DNA of 64,000 bases, taken from positions 21,816 to 85,815 of the forward strand of contig JADILZ010000046.1 in assembly GCA_017695065.1 (NCBI GenBank), written 5' to 3'. Within the stretch, counting starts at the first letter, position 1; each line of letters begins with the position of its first letter. This document shows, piece by piece, positions 37,549-47,621 of the stretch. A program made the translations under genes and the position numbers. Under the pieces are notes generated by a model, which had not been told where the DNA came from, made no database searches, and saw nothing but the letters and a program-made list of their open reading frames with translations. This DNA comes from Candidatus Cryptobacteroides excrementipullorum. GTDB taxonomy: Bacteria; Bacteroidota; Bacteroidia; Bacteroidales; UBA932.

Positions 37549-39066
37549 ATGAATCAGAAAACACTTCTAATGATCCTCGACGGCTGGGGCGAGGGAAAAC
37601 ATGACTGGACCAACGCTATTTTCACACAGGGAGCACCATACATCGACTCCCTGAGGGCAAAATACCCGTTCAGCCACCTTCAGGCCTGCGGTGAGGCGGT
37701 AGGTCTTCCGGCAGGGCAGATGGGAAATTCCGAGGTAGGACACCTGAACCTCGGGGCAGGAAGAGTAGTATATCAGGACCTGGTGAAGATCAACATGGCC
37801 TGCCGCGACCACAAGCTTCTGGACAACAAGGAGATCAAAGCTGTCTATGACTATGTGAAAGAATCCGGGAAACAGCTCCATCTCATGGGACTTACCTCCA
37901 CCGGCGGAGTGCACAGCTCCCTGGAGCATGTATATGAATTCCTTGCTGTAGCAAAGCAATACGGACTGGATAAAGTGTATGTGCACTGCTTCATGGACGG
38001 ACGCGACACGGACCCCAAGAGCGGGAAAGGCTTCGTCGAGGCCCTTGAGGCAAAGATGGCGGAGAGCACCGGTAAAGTGGCTTCCGTCTGCGGACGTTAC
38101 TACGCGATGGACCGCGACAAGAGATGGGAGCGTGTAAAGCTCGCATACGACCTGCTCGTCAAGGGTGAGGGAACAAAGTCTGCTTCTGCCACCGAAGCCA
38201 TCCAGGCTTCATACGACGAGGGCGTGACAGACGAATTCATCAAGCCGATCTGCATCACCGGGACCGACGGGAAACCTGTTGGTACAATCAGCGAGGGAGA
38301 TGCCGTGATATTCTACAACTTCCGTAATGACCGTGCCCGTGAAATCACTTCCGTGCTCACGCAGGAGGACCTTCCTGACTTCGGAATGAAGACCATCCCT
38401 CTCTACTACTGCTGTCTTACTCCTTATGACGACAAGTTCACAGGGCTGCACATCCTTTTCGACAAGGAGAACGTGCAGGAGACCCTCGGAGAAGTGGTGG
38501 CAAAGGCCGGGAAGCGCCAGCTCCGTATCGCCGAGACAGAGAAATACGCCCATGTGACATTCTTCTTCAACGGCGGACGTGAGGAGCCGTTCGAGAACGA
38601 GGACAGAATCCTTGTCAAGTCTCCTAAAGTGGCCACCTACGACCTTCTCCCGGAGATGAGTGCCCCGGAGGTGACTGAAAAGCTCGTAGAAGCCATCAGG
38701 ACAGGGAAGGAGGACCTTATCATCCTTAACTTCGCGAACGGTGACATGGTCGGCCACACAGGTGTGTTCCAGGCTATCTGCAGGGCTGTCGCACGCATTG
38801 ACAGGTGTGTAAAAGAGGTAGTCGAGGCGGCAGTCGAACAGGGATACGCCGTCCTCCTCACTGCGGACCACGGTAACGCAGACCATGCATTCAACGAGGA
38901 CAGCACACCAAACACCGCACACTCCCTGAACCCAGTACAGTTCATAGTGATCAACGCAGGTGTGGACAGCGTGAAAGACGGCAAGCTCGCCGACGTGGCA
39001 CCTACCATCCTGAAGATCATGGGTATCCCTCAGCCGGCAGCGATGACAGGAGAGCCTCTGGTCTGA
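37549..39066 (+). CDS. gpmI: 2,3-bisphosphoglycerate-independent phosphoglycerate mutase
   Basis: A 505-residue cytosolic glycolytic enzyme that interconverts 3- and 2-phosphoglycerate using two Mn2+ ions. The start at 37549 ([14 protein letters not shown]) puts D11 in the first metal motif. The phosphoserine nucleophile is S61 in [32 protein letters not shown] and [10 protein letters not shown] are the remaining active-site signatures. Longer in-frame starts have no support. Monocistronic by context. Confidence 0.97.
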   Translation: MNQKTLLMILDGWGEGKHDWTNAIFTQGAPYIDSLRAKYPFSHLQACGEAVGLPAGQMGNSEVGHLNLGAGRVVYQDLVKINMACRDHKLLDNKEIKAVYDYVKESGKQLHLMGLTSTGGVHSSLEHVYEFLAVAKQYGLDKVYVHCFMDGRDTDPKSGKGFVEALEAKMAESTGKVASVCGRYYAMDRDKRWERVKLAYDLLVKGEGTKSASATEAIQASYDEGVTDEFIKPICITGTDGKPVGTISEGDAVIFYNFRNDRAREITSVLTQEDLPDFGMKTIPLYYCCLTPYDDKFTGLHILFDKENVQETLGEVVAKAGKRQLRIAETEKYAHVTFFFNGGREEPFENEDRILVKSPKVATYDLLPEMSAPEVTEKLVEAIRTGKEDLIILNFANGDMVGHTGVFQAICRAVARIDRCVKEVVEAAVEQGYAVLLTADHGNADHAFNEDSTPNTAHSLNPVQFIVINAGVDSVKDGKLADVAPTILKIMGIPQPAAMTGEPLV

Positions 39067-39113
39067 AAGGCAGGCAGGGCTTGAGACAATAGTGCTGTTT
39101 CTTCATCTCCGGT

Positions 39114-39144
39114 TTTGGCAAAAGGATATATTTCACTATATTTG
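39114..39144 (+). promoter_or_regulatory. Promoter of the 39168 gene
   Basis: TTTG (39114-39117), a 19-nt spacer, then TATATTTG (39137-39144): a consensus Bacteroidota promoter about 23 nt before the ATG, with a very short leader. Confidence 0.7.
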
Positions 39145-39167
39145 TTCAGTCATAAATCTACACCCAG

Positions 39168-39635
39168 ATGAGATATTTCATTAGATCCGTAAAGTATTTC
39201 ATTTATTTTGTGCTGATCTTCATAGTGATGATGGCCGTGCTTGTGTTCATAGGGGCCGCGGACGGGAATATATCCACCATGTTCCGCGGTGGATACAGCG
39301 CCCTGTGGAAGATAGCCCTCATGTTCGCTGTCATAAGTGCCATCTATCCGAGTGTCGGGTTTATCAGGAAAGAGGTCCTGCTGCCCGGAAGCTGGGAGGA
39401 GGACAAGGACACTATACGCGACTTCATGGAGAAAAGGGGCTATGTCCTCGAATCCGAAGGGACAGGGACGATGTCTTTCCGCAAGACGGGCTCCGGAAAG
39501 TTCACGAGGATGTACGAGGACAGGATAACCCTTACTGCCAAGATCGGCGGGGTGGACATGGAGGGCATGAGGAAGGATGTGGTCAGACTCGCCATGGGAC
39601 TTGAAAGCAGATTCCGCAAGGACGGACAGGAATGA
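39168..39635 (+). CDS. Hypothetical membrane protein with two N-terminal helices
   Basis: A 155-residue protein. Two hydrophobic segments (about 9-29 and 44-64) are followed by a charged cytosolic domain of about 85 residues (SWEEDKDTIRDFMEKRGYVL; MYEDRITLTAKIGGVDMEGM). I recognise no family. A consensus promoter stands directly upstream and the DUF2007 gene follows after 39 nt, so the two are probably one transcript. Confidence 0.7.
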   Translation: MRYFIRSVKYFIYFVLIFIVMMAVLVFIGAADGNISTMFRGGYSALWKIALMFAVISAIYPSVGFIRKEVLLPGSWEEDKDTIRDFMEKRGYVLESEGTGTMSFRKTGSGKFTRMYEDRITLTAKIGGVDMEGMRKDVVRLAMGLESRFRKDGQE

Positions 39636-39674
39636 CGTCCGCCGGGACAAAAATAACATTTAACACTTTCTGTC

Positions 39675-39896
39675 ATGGATAATGATTTGAAGACCGTAGC
39701 AAGTTTCCAGGATCCGATGCTTGCTCACATTGCAGAAACGAAGTTGAAGGACAGCGGCATAGAGGCCGCCGTCTTCGGGGAGAACTCCCAGTTCCCTTCT
39801 ATCCGCTACGCAGATGACAAGATCAAGGTGAAGGTCAATGCCGCCGATTACGACCGCGCATTGAGCATCCTTGCTGCTTCCGACAAGGCTGAATAG
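39675..39896 (+). CDS. DUF2007 small putative signal-transducing protein
   Basis: A 73-residue alpha/beta protein (VASFQDPMLAHIAETKLKDS; IRYADDKIKVKVNAADYDRA), typical of DUF2007, a small ferredoxin-like fold. Function unknown. Its last 49 nt overlap the 3' end of the convergent DUF3109 gene. Confidence 0.8.
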   Translation: MDNDLKTVASFQDPMLAHIAETKLKDSGIEAAVFGENSQFPSIRYADDKIKVKVNAADYDRALSILAASDKAE

Positions 39897-40447
39897 AAAT
39901 CCTCGCCGAAATAACGCTCTATAGGTTCGCGTAGAAATTCATATACGCGGACCTTTTCTTTTCTACCCTTCACGAAGGCGTCGCGGCATATTTCCCACCG
40001 GTGCAGGTTCAGTGCACGCAGGCCGTTGCTCAGATGCGAGACCCTTATCGGATAGAGCCAGCATGAGACAGGTTTCCGGAAATCCCCTTTCCCCTGCATC
40101 CAGCACATCTCCATGGAGCATCGGCAGCTGCCGTCCGCACAGAAGTGGGTATAGGCGCACTCCTCGCTTCCCGGAACCAGGGGAGTGACCATGTCACCGT
40201 CCCCGTCAATCTCGAAAAAGCCGGTCTCTTCTATCCTCCGGCGGCCCTCGGGTCTCATCTCGGGCGAGAACACATGGTAGTTCTTTTCTATGGCCTCCGC
40301 CTCGATTTCCTCAAGGGGAGCCCCGCTGTCTCCTATTACACAGCAACATCCCTTGCATACGGGATAGTCGCACGCGAAATATTCAGTAAGGATTTCCTCG
40401 GACACGAGGCAGTCGTCAATCTGGATGATTGTGTGATGATTGTCCAT
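39848..40447 (-). CDS. DUF3109 family cysteine-rich protein
   Basis: A 199-residue cytosolic protein with thirteen cysteines, including the cluster C26-x4-C31-x2-C34-C35-C36 and later CADGSCRCSMEMC. The pattern resembles DUF3109 and YkgJ-type proteins thought to bind an Fe-S cluster or zinc. No catalytic role is established. It lies 14 nt downstream of the M16-like gene and probably shares its transcript. Its 3' end is antisense to the DUF2007 end. Confidence 0.8.
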   Translation of the reverse strand: MDNHHTIIQIDDCLVSEEILTEYFACDYPVCKGCCCVIGDSGAPLEEIEAEAIEKNYHVFSPEMRPEGRRRIEETGFFEIDGDGDMVTPLVPGSEECAYTHFCADGSCRCSMEMCWMQGKGDFRKPVSCWLYPIRVSHLSNGLRALNLHRWEICRDAFVKGRKEKVRVYEFLREPIERYFGEDFYSALSEAARMLNARS

Positions 40448-40461
40448 TGTCTTATCGTTTT

Positions 40462-43173
40462 TTACCGGTCATTACCCGGCACGGACCCTGACCTGCGTGC
40501 CGGTCTAACTATGTATTCCACCTTCCCCCCGTTGTCCAAAGAGGAGATTATGTCCCTCACCATGTCCGCAGTCACCTCGTCAATCCTTGCCGACCAGTCT
40601 GTATGGATGTCTTTCCCGCTTGAAAAGCGGAGAGGGAGTATCTCGGTCCAGTACGCAGGGTCGGACTGCTCCGTAGCCATTATGTTCTTGAGGGAGGCCT
40701 TGTACATGTCCAGCCTGGACTGTGTAATTCCTTCCGCCGACAGGCCGTCAAGTATGGAACGTACAGTAAACAGGGCCCTCACCGGCCTGAACGTGGAGTT
40801 TCCCGAGGCGAAGTTCAGGGTGTCGCAGTCCTCAGCGGAAATCACCACGCTGAGTTTCTCGGCAGGTGCGGCGTAGAACAGGCTCGAGACATTCACCGAA
40901 GCCCCCATTCCCGATACGGCAGTCACCATGGTGTCCCTGAGAGTCATCACGGCTATCTCTGCAGCCATATAGTTCAGGATGCTCAGCTGGAGCGGTGCCG
41001 TCATGGCGACATCCAGGCTGCGCCTCTTCCCGTTGACCGTATAGGTGGACTCCCCGGAAACAGTCTGTGTCTTCTGGTATCCGCGCGGGAGGACCCGCTT
41101 GCCTGTTACGAAATTCCCGATATATTCCGGGAGCTTTTTCCTGAGCTCATATTCGTCAAGGTCCCCCACAAGGACAAGCACCCCGTCATTGACCCTCGAG
41201 AACTGGCTTCTGAAATAGCTGTCAGCGATATCAAGAAGGTCTCCGGTGAGGACGTCTGCAGACTTGAGGGTGGAATAGCTGTATCCCGGGCACATAATGC
41301 TGTCGATAGCCACGAGCCTGTCCTCCGCAAGACCTGACCCGGCATACAGCCGCTGCTTCTCGCACTCCATATAATAACTGAATGCAGCTGAATCGGCGCT
41401 GCTGTATTTCGTCATCCCTATCAGGACCTTCATCAGAAACCAGAACGAGTCGGAAGGAGCCCTGCCGGAAATACGCATATCAGTGGCATTCACCTTTCTG
41501 TCCATGTCTATACCCATCGCTGACAGAAGGTTTCCGAAGTCCCCGGCATCCATCCCGCATACATCATAAAGCCCCAGGATGTCTGAAAAGAAGGCACCCT
41601 GGCCAGGCTCGAGGCCACGGGCCGAAGAGAATCCTCCGCGCACCAGGAGGGAATACCAGAACTCCCCGTCGGACGGGACCTTCTTATAGACCACCTTCAT
41701 CCCGTTCGAGAACTCCCAGAGCAGACCTCCGGACATGGATTCCGTCCTGGTCCTCCTGATCCTGCACTTGACAGGATCCACTCTGAACCTCAATGTATCG
41801 GCAAGGTCCGCATACAGTCCTGAAGTGCATACCGTATCATGGGCATCTTCCCTGCCCCATGCGTCCATGAACAGACTTCCGGTCTCGGCCGGTGAAGGGA
41901 CGGAGGAGTCCGAAATGCACACAAGGGTCATATTCTTCGTGCTGTCTATAAGCGAGGAAGCGAACCTGTTGAAGAACCTCTGGCCGGAAGAGTCCGCAAG
42001 CCCGCTGGACTCGAAGAAGCTGTACCTTTCAGCCGGAGAAGCCAGGGATGCCCCGTACAGGAAAGATGACCTGCACCTTTCAATGTAAGAGGAGTTGTCC
42101 AGCACATACGCCCCGGCCTGCAGTTTGAGCTGCCTGCCCACAGTCTTCCTGGCCTGGGCATACTCCGGGACAGGCACTCCGGAAGCGGCAAGCTGGGAAA
42201 GCACGGAAGAGACGGCCGGGATTACCTGCCTAACGTTTTCGGGGACAGTCCTGACGGTAAGCGAATAAGTCTCGTCCCCGTCCCACAGGGCGCTCCCCGT
42301 AAACCGGTAGTCAACGCCGGCGACAGGAATCCCTGCCGCCCTGAAATGCCTTTCGAGACGGTTGCTCAATATCATGCCGAGTTCCTCGCCCATCTGGTCC
42401 GAAACCACAGGAAGCACAGTCTTCATGTATTTCTCCGGGACCCTCTCGAGCGCATACTCGGCCGTAACTGAGGCTACCCTGGCGCCAGGCACGGCAGAAG
42501 AGACGCACCTTAGGCTGTCTCCCGGATACCAGACATACGGCGACACTGGCTTCCGGGCCCCGGTCTCCGGAACAAACAGGGAAAGCATCCTGAACTTCCC
42601 GAGCACGGCATCCTTGTCAATGTCTCCGGATATCATTATAGCCTGTCCGCAGTCGGAAGCCCCGGCCTCCCGGACAGCACGCGAATACCCTCTCACCATG
42701 TCGAATACCATCAGGTAAAGCGAATCAGTAAGGGAAGAGCCCTTTGAAAGATCTATGCGGGAAAAATTGAATATCAGGGCATTGTCCCTGGTCTCGACAT
42801 AGCCGCATGAAGACCCCTGGATACCGTTGCGTCTGAGGAACTGTTCCGGCCCCGGGGCCGGAAAAAGGTCTGTCCCGGCAAGGTAGCCCCTCGCAAGGTC
42901 CAGAGCCTCAGGCACGGACAGGGATGCAGGCGCGGCTCCGGACACCGACAGGGAATCCTCGCCGCCCGGCTCCCCGAGCCTCCATACGAGAGAAAGGTCG
43001 GCAAAACCCTTGCATGTGCTGTTCGATACTATATAGTACTCTACCCCGTCAGGCAGGAGTCCGTATGAGATACGGGAATCCTCCGGGATGGCAGGCAATT
43101 CTTGAGCCCCTGATAATGAGGCCGATAACAAGAATGACAACAAAACAGCGAAGAGTCCTGAGATTTTTTTCAT
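40462..43173 (-). CDS. M16-fold (insulinase-like) protein lacking the zinc-protease motif
   Basis: A 903-residue secreted protein with start at 43173 and signal peptide MKKISGLFAVLLSFLLSASL. Tandem M16-like halves are visible: the first opens with YGLLPDGVEYYIV and continues with ETRDNALIFNFSRI, the second opens with LWEFSNGMKVVYKKV. In active M16 enzymes HxxEH lies about 40 residues later, but here the equivalent stretches (EDSLSVSGAAPASLSVPEAL and GQGAFFSDILGL) contain no His or Glu pair. It is therefore probably a non-catalytic partner or a binding protein of the envelope. Length is normal for periplasmic M16 proteins. Confidence 0.75.
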   Translation of the reverse strand: MKKISGLFAVLLSFLLSASLSGAQELPAIPEDSRISYGLLPDGVEYYIVSNSTCKGFADLSLVWRLGEPGGEDSLSVSGAAPASLSVPEALDLARGYLAGTDLFPAPGPEQFLRRNGIQGSSCGYVETRDNALIFNFSRIDLSKGSSLTDSLYLMVFDMVRGYSRAVREAGASDCGQAIMISGDIDKDAVLGKFRMLSLFVPETGARKPVSPYVWYPGDSLRCVSSAVPGARVASVTAEYALERVPEKYMKTVLPVVSDQMGEELGMILSNRLERHFRAAGIPVAGVDYRFTGSALWDGDETYSLTVRTVPENVRQVIPAVSSVLSQLAASGVPVPEYAQARKTVGRQLKLQAGAYVLDNSSYIERCRSSFLYGASLASPAERYSFFESSGLADSSGQRFFNRFASSLIDSTKNMTLVCISDSSVPSPAETGSLFMDAWGREDAHDTVCTSGLYADLADTLRFRVDPVKCRIRRTRTESMSGGLLWEFSNGMKVVYKKVPSDGEFWYSLLVRGGFSSARGLEPGQGAFFSDILGLYDVCGMDAGDFGNLLSAMGIDMDRKVNATDMRISGRAPSDSFWFLMKVLIGMTKYSSADSAAFSYYMECEKQRLYAGSGLAEDRLVAIDSIMCPGYSYSTLKSADVLTGDLLDIADSYFRSQFSRVNDGVLVLVGDLDEYELRKKLPEYIGNFVTGKRVLPRGYQKTQTVSGESTYTVNGKRRSLDVAMTAPLQLSILNYMAAEIAVMTLRDTMVTAVSGMGASVNVSSLFYAAPAEKLSVVISAEDCDTLNFASGNSTFRPVRALFTVRSILDGLSAEGITQSRLDMYKASLKNIMATEQSDPAYWTEILPLRFSSGKDIHTDWSARIDEVTADMVRDIISSLDNGGKVEYIVRPARRSGSVPGNDR

Positions 43174-43216
43174 CACATTTGATGTTATACAGTGCAAAAT
43201 TAAAATAAAAAATTGC

Positions 43217-43224
43217 TATTTTTG
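43217..43224 (+). promoter_or_regulatory. Putative -7 box of the TPR gene
   Basis: TATTTTTG fits TAnnTTTG, 50 nt before the ATG at 43274. No -33 element is seen. On the other strand TAATTTTG (43202-43195) is the matching candidate for the M16-like gene, 22 nt before its ATG. Confidence 0.4.
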
Positions 43225-43273
43225 TGCTTATGTGATTTCTATTACGCATTGCAGTCATTTTAAATTGAATATT

Positions 43274-44212
43274 ATGAAAAAGATTTTCATTACCCTTGCT
43301 GCGGCAATACTAACCGCAGGGGCAGCATCCGCCCAGGACATGCAGCAGGCGACAGACACCTACAACAACGGGGCTATGGCTCTCCAGACCGGAGACAACG
43401 CAGGAGCCCTCAACTACTTCAAGCAGGCACTCACAATGGCTGAAGCCTGTGGTGAGGAAGGAACCGAGATGGTCGGCAAATGCAAGGACATCATCCCCAA
43501 CGTGGAGCTCTCCATCGCCAAGGACCTCATCAAGTCAGAACAGTACGATGAAGCTGTAACCCAGCTCGGACAGGCCATCTCCTCCGCCAAGGAATACGCA
43601 AACGCAGATGTAGAGGCAGAGGCTACGGAACTCATCCCGCAGGTATATATGGCACAGGCCAACAGTCTCCTGAACGCAAAGAACTATGACGGTGCTGCGG
43701 CAGCATACCAGAAGATCATAGATTCAGACCCGGAGAACGGACAGGCATATCTCAGGCTCGGAGCGGCGTTGAGCGCAGGCGGCAAGGTTGCAGAGGCTGA
43801 GGCGGCATTCACTTCCGCAATGCAGAAAGGCCAGGAGACACAGGCTGTAAAGCAGCTTTCAACCATGTACCTCAGACTCGCCCTCTCTGACCTCAAGGCG
43901 AAGAAATACGAGGAATCAGTGACACACGCCCTCAAATCCAACGAATACCAGGAGAGCGCCACTGCAATGCAGATCGCCGGACAGGCTTCCACTGCCCTCG
44001 GAAAGAATGCAGATGCCCTCAAATACACTGAAAGCTACATAGCCCTCTCTCCTAACGCACGCAACATCAACGACATGTACTACACTGCAGCCGTTCTTGC
44101 ACAGCAGCTCGGAGAAAATGAGAAGGCTTGCGGATACTATCAGAAAGTGACAGGCGACGCAAAATACGGCGCCACCGCCAAGCAGCAGATCGCAGCACTT
44201 AAATGCAACTGA
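43274..44212 (+). CDS. Secreted tetratricopeptide-repeat protein
   Basis: A 312-residue protein with signal peptide ending AGAASAQD and the rest built of TPR motifs (for example YNNGAMALQTGDNAGALNYF; NYDGAAAAYQKIIDSDPENG; AYLRLGAALSAGGKVAEAEA). Start at 43274 chosen for the signal. TPRs mediate protein-protein contacts, so this is likely a periplasmic scaffold. It is closely followed (6 nt) by the U32 gene. Confidence 0.85.
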   Translation: MKKIFITLAAAILTAGAASAQDMQQATDTYNNGAMALQTGDNAGALNYFKQALTMAEACGEEGTEMVGKCKDIIPNVELSIAKDLIKSEQYDEAVTQLGQAISSAKEYANADVEAEATELIPQVYMAQANSLLNAKNYDGAAAAYQKIIDSDPENGQAYLRLGAALSAGGKVAEAEAAFTSAMQKGQETQAVKQLSTMYLRLALSDLKAKKYEESVTHALKSNEYQESATAMQIAGQASTALGKNADALKYTESYIALSPNARNINDMYYTAAVLAQQLGENEKACGYYQKVTGDAKYGATAKQQIAALKCN

Positions 44213-44218
44213 TTTTCC

Positions 44219-46210
44219 ATGGCTGGATACCAGACCGGAGAATTGGAGCTTCTCGCTCCGGCAAGAAATACTGACATCGGCATCGCGGCAATCGACTGCG
44301 GTGCCGATGCCGTGTATATGGCCGGGCCAAGGTTCGGGGCAAGGCAGGCAGCCGGAAACAGCATGGAAGACCTGGAAAGGCTATGCAGGTACGCACGCCG
44401 GTTCGGCGCAAGGATCTTCGTCACACTGAACACCATACTTTACGACAGCGAACTCGATGACGCTTACAGCCAGCTCGTGGCAGCGCAGGATGCCGGAGCC
44501 GATGCAGTGATTGTCCAGGATATGGCCATGGTGGAGATGGTCCGCAGGTCGGGAGGGCGTATCACACTCCCGCTGCATGCATCCACGCAGTGCGCGATAA
44601 GGACTCCGGAACAGGCCAGGTTCTATGAAGACCTCGGGTTCTCGAGGCTCATATTGGAAAGGGAGCTTTCACTGGAACAGATCCGGGCCATAAGGGAAGC
44701 CGTCGGATGTGAGCTCGAATTCTTCGTGCACGGAGCATTGTGCGTATGCTACAGCGGACAGTGCTACATGTCAGAAGCCATTACGGGCAGAAGTGCCAAC
44801 CGAGGCGCATGCGCACAGGCGTGCAGAGCCCTGTACGACCTGGAAGACGGAACGGGAAGGACTCTGGTAAAAAACAAGGCCCTGCTGTCCCTGAAGGATT
44901 TCAATCTGAAAGACCGTCTCGGCGACCTTGCCGAAGCAGGCATAACATCATTCAAGATAGAAGGCCGTCTCAAAAACATCTCCTATGTCAGAAATGTGGT
45001 ACGCAGCTATTCAATGGCGATGGACAGGATGATACAGGACAGACGCATGGACAGGATGGGCACATGTGCCCGCAGGACATCATACGGGACGGTATCGGGA
45101 GGGTTCACCCCAGATCTGGACAAGACATTCAACCGCGGATACACCAGCCTGTTCATAGACGGCAAACGGGGAAAATGGTCCACATATGACTCTGCAAAAG
45201 GCATGGGAGAGGAAATAGGTACAGTATCCAGTGTGAATCCAGAAAAGACCTCGTTCCGGATAACGCCAGGGAAAAAATGGTCTGCGGACTCCCGCGGGAA
45301 TGATGCCGGAGGGAAAGCGCCGCTCGAGCTGCACAACGGGGACGGGCTGTCCTTCGTAGCCAGGAACTCGGAAGTAGTAGGTTTCAGGGCAGATGTATGC
45401 CATGGTCTTGAAGTCAGATGCAAGCCAGTGGCCGGACTGTACCAGGGAGCCAGGCTGTTCCGGAACGTGGATGCGGCCTTTGAGAAAGAGGTGGAGAACG
45501 ACACCCCCTTACGGGAAATCGGCGTGACCCTGGAGATATGCATCCATGAAAACGGCGGAATCTTCACCATGACAGCCTCCGCCACAAGTGAAGACGGAAG
45601 AAAGGCTGTGAAGGACTTCCCGGCGGGAGACCGGCAGGCGGCCAACCGGGGAAGGATGGAATCCATATTCGCCGGACAGCTTTCCAAGAGCTCAGGGCAC
45701 TACCGCTTCCGCCCAGTCCTGCACCTGGAAGACGCACATGCCATCCCGTTCATGTCCGCAGCTTCACTGAACAGCATAAGGAGGGAGATGGCCTCTGAGC
45801 TGGACAAGGCCCCGTGCATTGCAAAGCCTCTCATGAACAGGACCATGCTCCTGCACTCCCAGAGGAAACATGGAATCATGCCGGTCCATGATGTAACCTA
45901 CAAATCCAATGTCTCCAACAGGCTTGCAGAAAAGACATACGGAGCTCTCGGGGCACATTCCATAGAAAAAGCCTTTGAGATTGAGCATAAAAGAGATGCA
46001 GAACTCATGCGCATGAAATACTGCATACGCTACGAGCTTGGCATGTGTCCGAAGGAAAAGGCCGTCTCTAAGGGCAGTCAGGACAGAGAGGGACCCTCTG
46101 TGCCGGGAGTATCCGGCGGGAGACTGTTCCTGGCAAACAACGGACGCAGGTTCCCCCTGCTGTTCGACTGCGGAGCATGCGAGATGGCCGTACTTTCCGA
46201 CAAGCGGTAA
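44219..46210 (+). CDS. rlhA: U32 family protein, RlhA-like 23S rRNA hydroxylation factor
   Basis: A 663-residue cytosolic protein. The N-terminal U32 domain (ELLAPARNTDIGIAAIDCGA) and the signature FVHGALCVCYSGQCYMSEAI with RSANRGACAQACR provide the cysteines thought to hold an Fe-S cluster. SFKIEGRLKNISYVRNVV is also characteristic. A middle DUF3656-like beta domain and a C-terminal Cys segment (KYCIRYELGMCPKE; LFDCGACEM) follow. E. coli RlhA acts in hydroxylation of 23S C2501. The symbol is assigned by family and the peptidase name is historic. Confidence 0.8.
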   Translation: MAGYQTGELELLAPARNTDIGIAAIDCGADAVYMAGPRFGARQAAGNSMEDLERLCRYARRFGARIFVTLNTILYDSELDDAYSQLVAAQDAGADAVIVQDMAMVEMVRRSGGRITLPLHASTQCAIRTPEQARFYEDLGFSRLILERELSLEQIRAIREAVGCELEFFVHGALCVCYSGQCYMSEAITGRSANRGACAQACRALYDLEDGTGRTLVKNKALLSLKDFNLKDRLGDLAEAGITSFKIEGRLKNISYVRNVVRSYSMAMDRMIQDRRMDRMGTCARRTSYGTVSGGFTPDLDKTFNRGYTSLFIDGKRGKWSTYDSAKGMGEEIGTVSSVNPEKTSFRITPGKKWSADSRGNDAGGKAPLELHNGDGLSFVARNSEVVGFRADVCHGLEVRCKPVAGLYQGARLFRNVDAAFEKEVENDTPLREIGVTLEICIHENGGIFTMTASATSEDGRKAVKDFPAGDRQAANRGRMESIFAGQLSKSSGHYRFRPVLHLEDAHAIPFMSAASLNSIRREMASELDKAPCIAKPLMNRTMLLHSQRKHGIMPVHDVTYKSNVSNRLAEKTYGALGAHSIEKAFEIEHKRDAELMRMKYCIRYELGMCPKEKAVSKGSQDREGPSVPGVSGGRLFLANNGRRFPLLFDCGACEMAVLSDKR

Positions 46211-46274
46211 CCGGAAGTGGAAACCTGCAGCAACCAGTCATGTGACTGTGTTGGCGGACTGGTGTCAATTCCTG

Positions 46275-47525
46275 CTACTCAAGAATCTGGAAAGTGAGGT
46301 CCACATCGCCGAAATGTCCGGTCACATCGTTGTTCTCCTCTATATACCGGCGGCTCAGCTGTCCTCTCCAGACGATGTCATCCCTGGTGTTGAAAGGCAG
46401 GTTTATCTCCACACCGTAGCTTTTGGACGCTATCTTCACCACAGCCGTGCACTTCCATGAAGTCCTTGTGCCACCGTCATCCTCCGTGATCATGAGGGCG
46501 CACTGGTCAAGCTGGTCTGTCCAGTCAGACACGAGGACAGCATTGAACGGCCTCGGCTCGCCGACATGCTTTCTTTTGACCGTGATCATGAAATCGGTTA
46601 TAGACGGACTGTACAGTTTCAGCTCGGCTTCAGTGCTTGCGGTAAAATCCTCCACCGACCCCATCTTGACAAAGAATTCGGATGCGCCTGCAAACCACGG
46701 GTCATAGTTGCGCAGCATGGTGAAATCCTTGAGCACAAGAGTCCTCAGCCGGCCTTCCTTCCCTTTTCCGGAAACATTCTGCCGCACAGGGCCCTCCGTC
46801 GGTCTGACCACTATGGACCCTCCGCCGTTACCCCACTCCGGATCCAGACGGCGGAGAATCTCCAGGGATGTGTAAGCCGCGTCATCGTTCCGGTTGACAA
46901 CCCACACAGGCCGCACGGAAGCCATTTCCTCATCGACTATGACCTCTTCCACAGTCCTGTTCCCGAGGCTGTCCTCCCGGACGGCGTAGCCGACATTCAC
47001 ATCGGAGCCGTCTGCCGGGTCGAAAGTGATGACAGGAAGGGTCTTTCCGTCCCACCTGTCGGAAAACGGCCAGTAAATCTGGATGTCCGAAGACTCCAGT
47101 ACCGACAAGAACTCATCTGCGCCTGTCCCAGGATTTCCCGTCAGCTGCCCTGAAGACTTGCCTGCGGCCATAAGATGCTCCCTGATGATGTCCCTCAACG
47201 GGCGTTCATACTTCCGCACAGAAGACTTTGACCCCGCCGGAAGCATATCCTCCCCTACTCCTGCCCCGGGGGTGCGGAACAGGTCACGCATGGTATATTC
47301 CTCGTCATATCCGTTTTCTGAAGATGATGACACGGCATCAGACACTTCCCGGAGCTGCTCCGTGCCGATACTTATTTCCGACAGGAGGCGGGCGACATCC
47401 CCAAGTGCTACATAAGGAGCTTCAGTCTCATGATGCTCCCCGGGACGGTCATCCAGACATTCGCAGCCGTAAAGGGCTGCAGCAGCGGCAAAGGCTGCAA
47501 TCAAATAAAAAGCAATCTTTCTCAT
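46275..47525 (-). CDS. Lipoprotein of unknown function
   Basis: A 416-residue lipoprotein (AALYGC, Cys21) with acidic residues after the Cys. The middle region (DIQIYWPFSDRWDGKTLPVI; EEVIVDEEMASVRPVWVVNR) and a C-terminal beta domain (FFVKMGSVEDFTASTEAELK; MITVKRKHVGEPRPF) look like globular extracellular folds. No family is recognised. It lies 96 nt downstream of prmC on the same strand and might be read from its own promoter. Confidence 0.65.
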   Translation of the reverse strand: MRKIAFYLIAAFAAAAALYGCECLDDRPGEHHETEAPYVALGDVARLLSEISIGTEQLREVSDAVSSSSENGYDEEYTMRDLFRTPGAGVGEDMLPAGSKSSVRKYERPLRDIIREHLMAAGKSSGQLTGNPGTGADEFLSVLESSDIQIYWPFSDRWDGKTLPVITFDPADGSDVNVGYAVREDSLGNRTVEEVIVDEEMASVRPVWVVNRNDDAAYTSLEILRRLDPEWGNGGGSIVVRPTEGPVRQNVSGKGKEGRLRTLVLKDFTMLRNYDPWFAGASEFFVKMGSVEDFTASTEAELKLYSPSITDFMITVKRKHVGEPRPFNAVLVSDWTDQLDQCALMITEDDGGTRTSWKCTAVVKIASKSYGVEINLPFNTRDDIVWRGQLSRRYIEENNDVTGHFGDVDLTFQILE

Positions 47526-47621
47526 GGCAATGATTTTTCTGCAAAGAGAAAGATTATTATCCGTTTTCCGGAAAATGAAGACGTTTAATCGGAAAAGCAG
47601 CCCTGCAAAGGGCTACAGACA

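Noticed and set aside
46235..46248. CAGTCA-TG-TGACTG palindrome between the U32 and lipoprotein genes as a terminator
   Set aside because: Only 6-bp arms, 2-nt spacer and no T run, so it is too weak to call.
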